From: Carettochelys insculpta
Lineage: Eukaryota; Chordata; Testudines; Carettochelyidae
DNA length: 64,000 bases
Direction: 5' to 3'
NCBI RefSeq assembly: GCF_033958435.1
Contig: NC_134160.1
Span: 14,681,001 to 14,745,000, forward strand
Below are positions 21,950-32,960 of the stretch, piece by piece. Under the pieces are notes generated by a model. It searched no databases. It was not told the DNA's origin and saw nothing but the letters and a program-made list of their open reading frames with translations. A program made the position numbers and the translations under genes. Each line of letters begins with the position of its first letter. Position 1 is the first letter of the stretch.

Positions 21950-22705
21950 GTCGTCCACGCCATCAACGCCCTGATCCTCCACAGGCTTGTGAGGCTTGGG
22001 GACCCGGATGCCGCCATCGCGGGCTCTGCCACCCTGGGCTTCCCCAGTTGCTTCGGGGCTCTGGATGGGACCCACATCCCCATCCGCACCCCGGAGCACA
22101 GTGGAGGATGCTACTTAAACAGGAAGGGCTACCATTCTGTGGTCCTCCAGGCCTTGGTGGACAGCCGGGGCCGTTTCTTGGACATTTATGTGGGCTGGCC
22201 TGGCAGCACCCATGATGCCTGGGTATTCCGGAACTTGGGCCTGTGCCGCCGGCTGGAGGTGGGGACCTACATCCCCCAGCGGGAGATCCCTGTGGGGGAC
22301 ACCACCATGCCCCTCTGTGTCATCGCAGATGCGGCATACACCCTCCGGCCTTGGCTCATGCACCCATACACGGGCCACCTGTCAGCCAGCCAGGAGCGCT
22401 TCAACATGCACCTGAACCACACGCGCCAGGTGGTGGAGTGCACATTTGGCCGCCTCAAAGGGCGCTGGAGGTGTCTCCTCACCCGCCTTGATGCGGGCCC
22501 CACCAACATCCCCCAGATTGTGGGTGCGTGCAGTGCCCTCCACAACCTGGTGGAGAGCAAGGGGGAGGCCTTCTTTCAGGGCTGGGCTGTGGAGGCCGGC
22601 AGGGCCGATGTGCAGCCATCCGCTGCCCCCAGTCGCCAGGTGGACCCCGAAGGGACCCGGGTCCGGGAGGCCCTGCGGGCCCAGTTCGATGAGGCCACGG
22701 GGTGA
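21950..22705 (+). CDS. Harbinger (HARBI1-like) transposase exon 2, DDE domain
   Basis: Open for 251 codons plus stop, starting after an AAG acceptor (21947-21949). It carries the DDE_Tnp_4 nuclease fold of PIF/Harbinger transposases: GALDGTHIPI (first Asp), GWPGSTHDAW (second Asp), ADAAYTLRPWLMHPY and VVECTFGRLKGRWR (Glu with the FGRLK block). These elements excise and insert with 3-bp target duplications. The domain is intact, but its exon 1 is frameshifted, so the copy is probably not functional by itself. It is same length and about 85-90% alike by eye to the exon at 52689. Confidence 0.85.
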   Translation, partial: VVHAINALILHRLVRLGDPDAAIAGSATLGFPSCFGALDGTHIPIRTPEHSGGCYLNRKGYHSVVLQALVDSRGRFLDIYVGWPGSTHDAWVFRNLGLCRRLEVGTYIPQREIPVGDTTMPLCVIADAAYTLRPWLMHPYTGHLSASQERFNMHLNHTRQVVECTFGRLKGRWRCLLTRLDAGPTNIPQIVGACSALHNLVESKGEAFFQGWAVEAGRADVQPSAAPSRQVDPEGTRVREALRAQFDEATG

Positions 22706-22862
22706 ATGCTGGCAGACCCCCCACAGGACCCCTTCATCCTTCACAACACTCCCTGCCCCTACGCCCACACCACAGAGCACCCAAGAGCACAACCCCCCCT
22801 CATTCCGCCTCTTGTTTCCCATTACCTGGAGCACCTCCTCCTCACTCCAGAGCCCCAGCAGG

Positions 22863-23531
22863 GGCATCTGGGTCCCCAAGCCTCACGAGCCTGTGGAGGA
22901 GCAGGGCGTTGATGGCGTGGACGACCTTCAGGGGAAGCACATGGGAGAGCACCAATGAGAGGTGTGCAGGGTGTGTGTGGCCCTCCCCTGCCAGGGCCCC
23001 CCTCCCCCGCCAGGGCTGCCTCCCCCTCCCCCCGTGGGTCCTCTTACCTCCATGAGGACAGCCCTGATGGTGGCCTTGCCGATGCCAAACTGCTGGCCCA
23101 TGGATCGGTAGCTGTCTGGAGTGGCCAGCTTCCAGACAGTGATGCTGACCCATTTCTCCACAGTGAGGGCACGCTGCATGAAGGCGTCCTGGTGCCTCAG
23201 TGCGGGGGTGAGCCACTGGCATAGCTCCAGAAATGTCTGCCGGCTCATGTGAAAGTTCTGGAGCCAGCGGTCGTCGTCCCACTCTCCAAGCACCAGCCGC
23301 TCCCACCAGTCGGTGCTGGTGGGGTAGCTCCACAGCAGGCAGCGTATGAGGCGGGGGGGGGCATGCTGCAGGGTTGGGAGTTGCGTCCTCCTCCCCTGTG
23401 GGCAGCTCCTCCTCTGTGGGAAGGATGTGCTCAGCTGCCTCCTGCATGGCATAGAGCAGGGCAAGCACTGCTCCTACAGGGTCGGCTGTGTGGACCTCTG
23501 GCTGCTGCAGCTGCTGCTGCTGGGGGTCCAT
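22863..23531 (-). pseudogene. Inverted partial transposase copy (exon 1, intron, start of exon 2)
   Basis: The minus strand starts MDPQQQQLQQPEV at 23531. It then reads, in a shifted frame, WSYPTSTDWWERLVLGEW and the same helix-turn-helix region, intron and first ~30 codons of exon 2. It is cut off at about 22863 by the junction with Myb-gene sequence. Unlike the left arm it keeps the 14 bases around WSYPTSTD but is frameshifted near the G-run at 23349-23358. The arms therefore carry different lesions. Confidence 0.8.
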
Positions 23532-24599
23532 GACTGCATCACTCGAGGTGTGCGTGCCTATGGCTCTGCAGACCTCGTGCTGTGCAGGCTGAGTGTGTCT
23601 GGGAGGGGTCCTTTAAGGGAGCGGCTAGCTGTTGCCCCGGAAGCGCTAGTCCGCCCTGTGACCCTGTCTGCAGCTGTGCCTGGCACCCTTATTTCGATGT
23701 GTGCTACTTTGGCATGTAGATGTTGCCTCGCAGCGCCTATTTCGATGTGGTGCTGCGCAACGTCGACGTTGAACGTCGACGGCACCAGCCCTGGAGGATG
23801 TGTAGACGTTATTTATCGAAATAGCTTATTTCGATGTCGCTACATCAAAAGAAGCTATTTTGATGTAGCGTGCACGTGTAGACGTAGCCAGTATGTTTTT
23901 AAATTGTAACCACACTTCCATGTTGGCTGATAAATGCTGTCAGCCTCTATATGATCTGCCATTGCCATCTCTCCTGCCAGCCTTTTGTGTCCTTAAGCAT
24001 GCATTCATCACCCCTGTACTGTGCTCCCCACAATCTCAGCAAACCACCTTCTGGTCCAGGCACTTCCCTGAAATTAATGGGACATCACACAGAGTAAGGT
24101 GCTACTCACGCGAGTCATGAGCTTAGAAAAGCACTATCCGGCCTTTGAAGCACTAGCCAGAAGATTTCAAAGCCATCAGCATTGTGATGAAAAATTAATA
24201 CATTTTCCAGCAAAATTTTAGTAGAGAGACCCCCCAACTCTGAGAACAGCCCCCGCTGCACCAACCTCAACAGGGTTAAGCCACGGCTTGAACATGTACA
24301 CTGCTATTATTACCTGCACATCAAGATCCCTGCTAGCCCATGTCAGTGGGCCCATGGTCCACGACTTGCTGCTGCTCTCTATGTGTATGCATAGATGTAG
24401 CTAGAGGCCATCTGCTGCCCTTGCTCCTGATGAGGAGCAGCTTGTTTTACATGTAGCTCCACTGATATAAATTAGTTTGATTTCCAGAAAACTTGCTTGT
24501 TAAGGTGAGCAGGAGTATTTGACTCCATGTTATCAAGAGAAAATAGATACTCGCGCGCCTGTACCCACACAGCTATATATAAGATCTAGGGATTATTAT

Positions 24600-24850
24600 T
24601 ATCATATGTGCATGGGTATACACAACTATACATTCACACAAATGCATGTATATGCTCATATATATTCAACTATATATGCCTACAAACACATATGCCGTAT
24701 GTTCCCAGACACATTTACATAAATAACGACAAATAGTACCGGAGACAAAAATGAATTAAAATATGTGTGTTTTTTTGCTTCCACCTCATTTCATGTGCAT
24801 GTGCGTGTGTGTGTGTGTGTTTACACACACACACACACACACTCACACAC
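24600..24850. repeat. AT-rich and (GT)n/(CA)n microsatellites
   Basis: An ATAT-rich stretch at about 24600-24720 is followed by GTGTGT (about 24805-24821) and CACACA (about 24825-24850) runs that face each other. The stretch 23890-24600 before it has no recognisable gene or element. Confidence 0.8.
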
Positions 24851-25519
24851 AAGTCTTTTCCTTTTGCTTTGCTCAGCACACAAAGAACTATTGGTACAGA
24901 CAGTACTGGTAGCCATGAATGGGCATCATTCAGACCCCTCCATAAATGAAGTCTCTATGGGCGTTCTTGCTGAAGAAAATATAAAGTTTCTCTGTATCAT
25001 TTTTCTGCTAATTAGCAAAAAGATAAATATATTTCAGAGGATTTTTTTCACTAGGGAGTTTGGGACACACACGCAACATTAAAGCTTTGAAAACAAGGTG
25101 AGAGCAGAGGCAGTTTGAATACCATGTATCAGCCTTTGTAGATCTTTAAAATAAATGTTTATTTTTAAAATATGAACCATAATTTTTCCCAGGGCCTCAG
25201 AAAACTGAAACACTGGCTCCAATATTTCCTGAGGAAAAGGTTCATTTAGGGCTCTTCCCAAGGTCACTCACAACACAAACAGACAAACCATTAAAGGATT
25301 AAGCTGACCCCATTCTGTAGGCTAGTCATTGTAAGTTTCACATTTCCAGAAACATAGAAGGTTGTTCCCCCTCTCCCTCACAGATTCATACCCTCTGTAC
25401 TGAAGATGACTTTGCTCCAAATACTAGATCTATTTCATGCTTTCTGTTTCTAAGGAGCTATGACTCAAGGATCTACATCAGGACCAGCTATGTTCTCAGC
25501 TAATGGCAAAGTTGGGCTG

Positions 25520-25735
25520 GGTCTAGAAGGGCTTTTGAAACTTGGGGGTCCTTTCAGAAGGTCCTGTCTCCATGGACAGTGCGCGATTCAAAAAGCCGCA
25601 CTTTTGAATTGCCACGGCCGCCATTACGCTAATGAGGTGCTGCATATTCATTGCAGCGCCTCATTAGCATCTTTTGAACCCACTCATTAACATGCCCCTT
25701 TTGAAAGGAAGGGTCACATGTAGACACAGGGTTGA
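25520..25735. mobile_element. Degraded foldback element with TTTTGAA words
   Basis: The interior block CGCTAATGAGGTGCTGCAT and GCAGCGCCTCATTAGCATC forms an inverted pair, as in the foldback element at 2700-3129. The right end reads ACATGTAGACACAGGG. The left end near GGGTCTAGAAGGG is poorly preserved. Confidence 0.6.
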
Positions 25736-25984
25736 AGTCTGCTAGCCCTTCTCTACCTAGGAAAATAGAGTGTGAAGGTGATGGGAAATGGCAAAGAGAA
25801 ATACATTTCCCAGTGTGTCAGTCTTAGAGGGTCCCTGTAGATTTTACTCAAGAATTATTCTTACTTAAGTCAAGAAAATTTCAGCGTCAAGGAGCCAGGC
25901 AAAAGGAGACCAGCAAATTTCATGCCTGTGTCCAACCTCCCTACTAGGTCACAGACTATACCCTGGAGTCTGGGCTTCTTAGGG

Positions 25985-26154
25985 ACGGAACAGCAGCAGA
26001 AGCAATTGTGAAGAACTTGGAAGAGAGAAAAGTGATCAAGAGTAGTCAACATGGATTCACAAAGGGCAAGTCATGCCTGACCAATCAGATTAGTTTCTTT
26101 GTTGAGGTAACTGGCTCTGTGGACATGGGGAAGTCAATGGATTTGATATACTGG
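25985..26154 (+). mobile_element. CR1 LINE internal RT fragment, plus strand
   Basis: It encodes KNLEERKVIKSSQHGFTKGK (26011-26070), the thumb-proximal RT region of CR1. It breaks at 26154, where a minus-strand CR1 begins. Confidence 0.75.
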
Positions 26155-26560
26155 GACTTAAAAACCTCTAGGAATGGAGATTCCACCACCTCTCTAAGCA
26201 ACACATTCAAATGCTTCACCACCCTCCTGGTGAAGTAGTTTTTCCTAATATCCAATCTACACCTCTTCCTCCGTAACTTCAGACCATTGCTTCTTGTTCT
26301 GCCATCCACTACCACTGAGAACAGCTTCTCTCCATGCTCTTTACAGCCCCGCTTCAGGAAGCAGAAAGCTGCTATCAAATCACCCCTCACTCTTCTCTTC
26401 TGCAAACTAAATAAGCCCAAATCCCTCAGCACCTCCTCATAGGTCATGTGCTGCAGCCCTTAATCATTTTTGTTGCCCTCTGTTGAACCCATTCCAATGC
26501 ATCCACACCTTTTCTATATTAGGGGCAGGGCAGAACTGGATGCAATACTCCAATGCCAGT
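26155..26560 (-). mobile_element. CR1 LINE 3' region, minus strand
   Basis: The minus frame at 26085-26447 holds [20 protein letters not shown] and [18 protein letters not shown] from the CR1 C-terminus. It abuts the plus-strand CR1 fragment in reverse orientation, which suggests a 5' inversion during insertion or two separate events. Confidence 0.78.
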
Positions 26561-28490
26561 TCCTTCAGCCTTTGCTCATATCCCTTTCCTTCAGCTCCTT
26601 TGGTTATCTTTGTCACTCTCCTTGATCCTTTCATGGTTCTCTGCATCCTTTCTATACATTGCTGACCAGTGTTTTCTCTATGTCTTCCACCCTAGCAGTC
26701 CCACTCTAACCCAATGGCCATTATGCCTAGGACTCACCAGAGCCATTGCCACAATATGCTTTTCCCTCCAGGCGCTAGGTCATATGTGCAGAGTGGTGGT
26801 GAGAAGTCCTGGCACCCAGCTCCAAGCAGGAGCCTCATTTCATGGATTAAACAGCTGCCTGCAGCACAAGGGCCATGATTTGGCCACCTCTGCTCTAGTA
26901 GCTTCCCAGTTATAGTCCCTGACTTCTCCTGTTCCCTGTTTTCAAAGATAGGCACTATGGGTACTTTGCTGCTCTTCTGACACCTCTCCCATCATCCATG
27001 AGTTTGCAAATATTATTGCCAGTGGCTTCAAGATTTCTTTAGTGAATTCTCTCAGTCTATTCAGGTGAATAGCATCAGGCTCAATTGATATGAAAATAAT
27101 AAAGTCAAAACCAAATATTTTTATCTTATCCATGTGAAACATGTAGACATTACTGCAATGAGTGATTTAACATTAGTAATGTGGAAAATTTTGACATTTT
27201 TGAATCACGAAGTTTTGATGGTCTTGAATAATTTTCTCCCCGTTCTATTCATTAGCATAAAATTAAGAAAATTCAGTTTGTTATTTTGTCTCAGAACACA
27301 AATTTAATGTTTAAAAGCTGAAATTGAAATTTCTGATTTCCATCCAACTCCTGCTGGTAGCCATTGAAAATTTTGTTATGCACTCAAGCAAAGAAAATCT
27401 TGCTTCCCATCCTCCACAGATCCTGACTCTTGTTGGTCATCTTTTTAAAACACACACACAAATACTTATGGTAGGCTTAGCACTGTTATAATTTATGTTA
27501 CTTTACTCTGATGTTTACTGTAAATGTAAAGGCATTATGAAATCTGTTTCTTCAAATAAGGGGCCATCAAGCTGAAAGAGTGGAGAAGCAGTGGCTTAAG
27601 ATGCAGATTTTTGAATTCAAAATTCCTCACCATTTAGGGAACAGTCTCCTCAGAGCGAGATTTTACACATGGCTGCTTCTGTTTTGAGCCCTCAAACATA
27701 CTTTCTACAAGGTATTCAGACATGTGGCTAAAGTAATGTTAATTGGCCACCTAAGTCGCACAGAAAAGGAGAAGGCTCTGGCTGAGAACGCCAGCCAAAC
27801 ATTGAGTAGTTTACTGTTGATTTTTATTTTAGTCAAAATAAATATGGTTCCTCCAGTAAACATACCTTTCTGACCCTCAAGCCACCCGAAAAACAGGATG
27901 GTTTACACAAAATACCTTAGCACTTTTTTAACAGTTAAAGTTAAAAATCATCTTCCTTTGATGTTCCCATTTCAGTGTTACTAAGCTGGACTCAGCCTCA
28001 GAAACACATGGAGAAATTTTGTGTTTGAGGCTTCCATTTACCCAAAGTCAAATTCCAATGTTTTCTCCCCACAACAATTCTGTTTCACTGGTGGTTTACA
28101 AGGGTCTGAAGAGCCATTTATAGTCTGGCTCTTTACCAGGAAGAATGTCTACTGTCAACCCACTTTACTGAGGAAATAAATACCGGTTTAAGGAGGGCAG
28201 GATTCATGAGACACACCAACAATGGGGAGGGCAGGACACTGGGGAGAAATGTATGGCTTTAAATAGGGACCATTTGAATATCTTTTAGGATCCAAACACT
28301 GACTGAATGTTTAACCATATGCTGTACATAGCTGGTAATATTATTTAGGTTTGATGTTAGAAATAGTAACTGATTTTTACAGCTACTAACTGTTTATGTA
28401 TTTTATTGATCATGCTTCTTTCCAAGGGCTCAAGTTTTAATTACTAAAATTGCCTTACATTCCCAGTTTAGCCCGATACCTTCCAGAAAG
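26561..28490. other. Unassigned AT-rich sequence
   Basis: No convincing exon, LTR or repeat end was recognised over these ~1.9 kb. Short ORFs have no motif. Confidence 0.35.
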
Positions 28491-28494
28491 TTAG

Positions 28495-28610
28495 GCATCA
28501 ACAGAACTCCTGGATTCTATTCCTGGCCATGCCACAGACCAACTGTATGACTGTAAGCAAGTCACTTCCTCCCTTTGTGCCTCAGTTTACCCATCTGTGA
28601 ACTGGCCATG
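28495..28610 (+). mobile_element. MIR-like SINE, plus strand
   Basis: The body words GCAAGTCACTTCCTCCC and GTGCCTCAGTTTACCCATCT are the classical MIR core order. About 115 bases are recognisable. Confidence 0.7.
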
Positions 28611-28984
28611 TCAACACATGCCTGTCTGTCTTTAGAGTCTTAATTAAGGTCACCACCTACTTTGTAAATGCCCAAAATAAGACATTAGTCTATGTGAACT
28701 TGGTGCAGGTTCATTGCATAGTGAAGGCAGGATTGAGGGCAGGTGTACTAGGTGGTCATACTCTCTATGCAACCATCAAGCATGAGTGTGGAGGAATTCT
28801 GCTGGCTCCTTGGACGGATCCATGAGGATACAGGTCCACCTCCATCCCCAGTCCTAGTGGGGATGGGTCTGCATGGGGTACTGCTGCAGAGAGGCTGTGC
28901 TGGTGTTGGTTAGCCTGTGGTACAGATGCTTGCCTCCTTAGCCCCCAAGAAGCCTGGAATGCAGGAGCTATATAAGGACAAAGG

Positions 28985-30395
28985 AATTAACATAATGCAT
29001 AAGAGTTAACCTGTCACTGACATGATAGCTCACCTCCAAATTGAATGTAAGAAAATGCCCCATTTAGAGTGACCATGACCAAACAACAAGGGAGAAAAAT
29101 TGAGGCGAGGTGTGGAGGTAATAAGTAACAGTGTGTTAGGTGACGGTCAGGTAAGTTACCACCTATGCCCTTATTTTCATCCGAGTCTTTAGCTGCTAGG
29201 ACAGACAGTCCCTTCGCAGTGGGCAGCCCGGGCAGGCTGACGGATGCCCCAAGGTCCCAACACACGAGTCTTTAACTGCTAGGACAGGAAAAGTCCCTTC
29301 GCAGTGGGCAGCCAGGACAGGCTGACAGGTGCCCCAATGGTTGCACTGAGAGCTTCCCACAGCTGAGTCTTTAGCTGCTAGGACGAGAAAGTCCCTTCGC
29401 AGCAGGCAGCCAGGGTGGCTGACGGGTTCCCCAGAGAGTCTGCTCCGTGGAGGCAGCACGACTCAGCACTCAGCTCTCAGCACTGTCTTACCAATGACCA
29501 GGCTAATTGCAGCTGAAAAGCAGCTGGGTTCTTTGTTTTGCGTTCGGCTTGCACAGTAACAGGGACAGTCAGGTTACAGCTTAACCAGTTACTTATTTAT
29601 TGACTAAGGAGACTTAACTCTTATGGTTACAAGATTACAAGATATATATACTTTGTTGAAAGCTTACAAGATTTATACTTTGTTACAAAGATTGCAAGGT
29701 TTACACTTTGTTCTTTAGTTGCCAACAGCTAACGTAACAATTTGTAGATCTATTATTGAATGTGCACAAAGAAAACAAAAGGAAAGCAATACACTTAACA
29801 GGTCTTATTCTCACCCCTGCATTCGCAACGTGGTGTGGCCAGTGTTTCACTCAATCCCTCAGGAAGAATCAATAATGATGAGGAAACTGGGCATCCCCTA
29901 GGACCTCGGGAGGCAGAGACCCTCCTGACCGGCAGGTAGAGATAATTGGAGCTCAGTTAGAGGGGCTGCCGGACCCTTACTTTATACCCATTGGGTCACG
30001 TACGCTTCTTCCTTATCTCAAAGGGTGCCAATTGAATTAACTCATCTCAAGACACTAGTTCTCACAAGGCTGGTTCACACCTGTGGGGTGGAGTTAATTT
30101 TAGGGCATTCTTTCTTTATGGGCTGGAGATTTTTCCTCCATCTGGGACATTTGTGTAGGTGAATCAACTGATGGTACTTAGCCAAGGGCAATCCAAGGCC
30201 CAGCTGTTTATTAGCCCATTGTCTCTTGTTGCAGCTCCGGAGCATCAAAAAAAGACTGTGCCTGAGATAAGCACATCTGTGCTCTTGGGCATTCCAGGGC
30301 TGAGCTGTTTCTTTTAACCCTTTGGTGCTCTGAAGCACCCAGGAGAGACAAGATGGAGTAGAGAAAAGGGGGGGTGGTTCTGTCTGGCTACACAA
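28985..30395 (-). mobile_element. Candidate LTR retroelement remnant or solo LTR
   Basis: Read on the minus strand it opens TGTGTAGCCAGACAGAACC (ending at 30395). It has GGGTATAAAGTAAGGG (about 29976-29992) as a TATA-like box and AATAAATAAG near 29594-29604 as a possible poly(A) signal. A triplicated block follows at 29183-29432. No gag, pol or primer-binding site was identified, so the class is unknown and the lower border is a guess. Confidence 0.35.
29183..29432 (-). repeat. Three-unit tandem repeat (83-99 bp units)
   Basis: Units start at 29183, 29266 and 29365, each with GAGTCTTTAGCTGCTAGGAC (one with AACTGC) and AGTCCCTTCGCAG. The minus strand repeats a CPLRRDxLSVLAAKDS-like reading, but it is not a recognised protein. 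The units differ by small indels. Confidence 0.85.
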
Positions 30396-30539
30396 TGTAA
30401 GACAAAGCCCTGAATATTGGGACTCTTTCTACAAAATCAGGACTTCTGATCACATTAGCCCCATTGTATTTATGGTCTGTAACCTGTGGTCTTGACTGAC
30501 TTAAATGCTTCTACTCTGAGTGGAGCATAGGTCATCTAC

Positions 30540-31458
30540 AAGTCTCCTCTACTGCATTATGTCTCAAGACAAAACTTCTAGTTGACTCCAGGAGTAACCC
30601 AGTTGTTGCCCTTCTGTCTCAGTAGATTTTCACCATGTTTTCTGAGGTCTTCCTCTTTTGTGTTTACCTTGTGGGTTTCATATGACAGCTTGATGGATTA
30701 TGCTGGATGATGGTTTTCTGAGAGTGTGGCCTGGCCATGCCCACTTTCTTCTCTTGATTTGAAAGTCAAGTGGTTCTTGTTTCTGCTGTGTTCCGAAGCT
30801 CCTCATTTGTGACAAAGTCCTGCTATTTGATGCAAAGGATGCACCTCAGGCATCTGTTTATGAATGTCTAGCTTGTGAGCTGACGAGGTTTTAACATGCC
30901 AGGTCTCGCATCCATACAAGAGCACACTCTTCACATTTGTGTTGAAGATCCACAGTTTCCTCTTTGCAGATATTTTTTGTGAAATCCATATGGGATGAAG
31001 CTGCAGCTGTTGCTTTCCCTACCCTGGCACTGATATCCCTGTCTATTCCTCTGTATCTGCTCATAATAGTCCCCAGGTAGGTGAACTACTCCACATCTTC
31101 CAGGTCATTCACTACCAGTGTGATGGCATTATTGTTAGACTGTTTGATCCTCATTGTCTTGGTCTTTCCCTTGTTAATACTCGGTGCAGTTATTGAGGCA
31201 GGTAGTATAATTATTAGTTACATGCTCTGCTTCCTGATGACACAAGTGGCATCTCATGTATATCTCCATCTAATATCCCAAGTTTCTTGCTCTGTTATAC
31301 TCTGTTTCCATGACAGCAGAAGTTGTCTCAGTCGATTTCTTGTATATCATTTGTTGTTCTCCTCTCTTCAGTTTTCCTCCAGATCACTTTCCATTCAAGA
31401 CTTGTCTAGGGGGACAGTTTTTGACATCTCTACACCATGTCCAAGCATGATAGCCTTC
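30540..31458 (-). mobile_element. RTE-like non-LTR retrotransposon remnant, RT C-terminus
   Basis: The minus strand reads KTKTMRIKQSNNNAIT, FTYLGTIMS, DISARVGKATAA and, in another frame, LWIFNTNVKSVLLYGCETW (about 30910-30965). This is the RT C-terminal order YLGS...ARI...LLYGCETW of RTE-like LINEs. Frames are broken by indels and stops. The upstream side is cut at 31458 by a candidate LTR. Confidence 0.65.
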
Positions 31459-32211
31459 TGTCATGGCTCCTTCCCCTCTCTAGCAAGACAAATGCAGAAG
31501 TGGGGGCCAGCAAAAGTACCCCCAAAACCTTATCTACCAGGTTTTGGAATAAACTTCCCCCCCAAAATCCTAAAAACACCTTAGATTTTGGGGATAAACT
31601 TTGCTGCCACCACCCAAATAATAATAAGGAAACCAAGGAGAGACTACTTGGGAAATCTCAGCCCCAAAAATAAAAACTAGGACACAAACATTAACCAATA
31701 CCAGTTTAATAAAAAGAAAAAGAGAGAACTTTTATTATTACAACAATATTCATGTTGCAAGCCTCATGACTAGATGGAAGAATCACAAAGTAAAACACAT
31801 GGGAAGTCTCCACCATGGGCCTAGAATTTAGTTAAAAGGAGAGTAAAAGAACATTTCTAAAAAGTGCACGGACATCAGATCCCACTTCCCAAACCATAAA
31901 ACAATAAAGCCTAACAGATTTATCTAAACTTTACCCTACTTACAGAAGATTGGAGGGCCTGTTCTTGAAGGGAGATATTCTGTCTCTGTCTCCCTCATGG
32001 CTGGAAAGAAGAAGAAGGAACAGAGGACAGAAAAGGGAGGAGCCAAAAAATTCCTTTGTCCCAGTTTGAAATTCTTACCTACATTCCTTTAGGCCAACCC
32101 CACCTGGCTAAGGAGGTTAACCCTTTTACTCCCAGGCTGCTTGATAACCCGCATGATCATGACGTTATCAAGTCTTTGTTTCTATTGTCTGCTGACCAGT
32201 TCTTTGTAACA
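31459..32211. mobile_element. Candidate solo LTR (TG...CA type)
   Basis: It starts TGTCATGGCTCCTTCCCC and ends TTCTTTGTAACA, giving TG/CA borders over 753 bases. AATAAAAAG lies near 31709. It sits immediately next to decayed LINE sequence. No coding region was found, and a clear target duplication is not visible (CCTTC versus CCTAG). Confidence 0.4.
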
Positions 32212-32218
32212 CCTAGGT

Positions 32219-32960
32219 CAGGGGACTGCAACTTGTGGCTCCAGGGCCACATGAGGGTCTTTTAGGACTTCTTTGTGGCTCTGACACTATAATTCCAAAG
32301 TAAAAATAAAATAAAATAAAATAAACCCTCCTGATTATTTTCAATAAGTGGTGAACGTCTAAAAGCCCAATAATGAACAATTCATATCTAAATATTAAAT
32401 AATATGTGATCTCCAAATGTGGGATAACTTCCCCTTGAATATGTGCAGTCCATTGTGGTATATAATATTCTATCTGTGTTTTGACTGTGCTGCTAATAAA
32501 ATCTTGATTTTGGAAAGCAAAAGGAAAATTGTGGCATTCCTGCTGTGAAGGGCAACACTTTTAAAAAAAGAAAACTGAAAGTAAATGTGAAGTAAAATTG
32601 TAAGAATTAAAGTGAGGGTTCGAGAGGAAGACAGTGGTGCACACACATACACACATGTAAAGTATGAGGAAATAGAATATATAAAAAGTTTGTGAACATC
32701 CTCCACAGTTAACATGTACCTCATTACAAATCATTGTGTATGTGCTGTTCTTAAAATAGGGAGTCACAAAAAATGTGATTTGATGTTACTTATTAAGGAC
32801 CATCTCATATTGGCATTCATTGCAGCTCTTGAATTATTGGTTTTTACCAAATTTTGAAAAACCTGTCTTCTTGCTATTTTGGTTGCTGACGGATGACCTA
32901 CATCCTTTATCCCACCAGTGGTCATATAGTATTCTTCACAAGTATCTTTCATGAAATTTA
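32219..32960. other. hAT-like end fragment followed by AT-rich sequence
   Basis: CAGGGGACTGCAACTTGTGG at 32219 resembles a hAT-type end, but no matching right end was found. A short (AAATA)n run lies at about 32303-32325. The rest is AT-rich without recognisable features. Confidence 0.35.

Larger units (their letters stand above)
20970..23889. mobile_element. Composite Harbinger element with inverted duplication
   Basis: Both outer ends are the same (left) Harbinger end: GGCTACGTCTACACATGC at 20970 and its inverse CACGTGTAGACGTAGCC ending at 23889. Left to right it holds transposase exon 1, intron and exon 2 on plus. Next come a 3' spacer and a scrap of the Myb-gene exon (about 22800-22860). 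Last is an inverted second copy of exon 2 start, intron and exon 1 (about 22863-23531). The arms are about 1 kb and nearly identical, so a transcript across it could fold back. Confidence 0.82.

Noticed and set aside
21622..22089. Minus-strand frames opposite the transposase
   Set aside because: Shadows of the GC-rich transposase exons; the true coding strand is shown by the DDE motifs.
24765..25082. 105-codon frame with His/Thr repeats
   Set aside because: It is created by the CA microsatellite.
29183..29432. Possible CRISPR-like array
   Set aside because: Only three long, diverged units without regular spacers, in vertebrate sequence.
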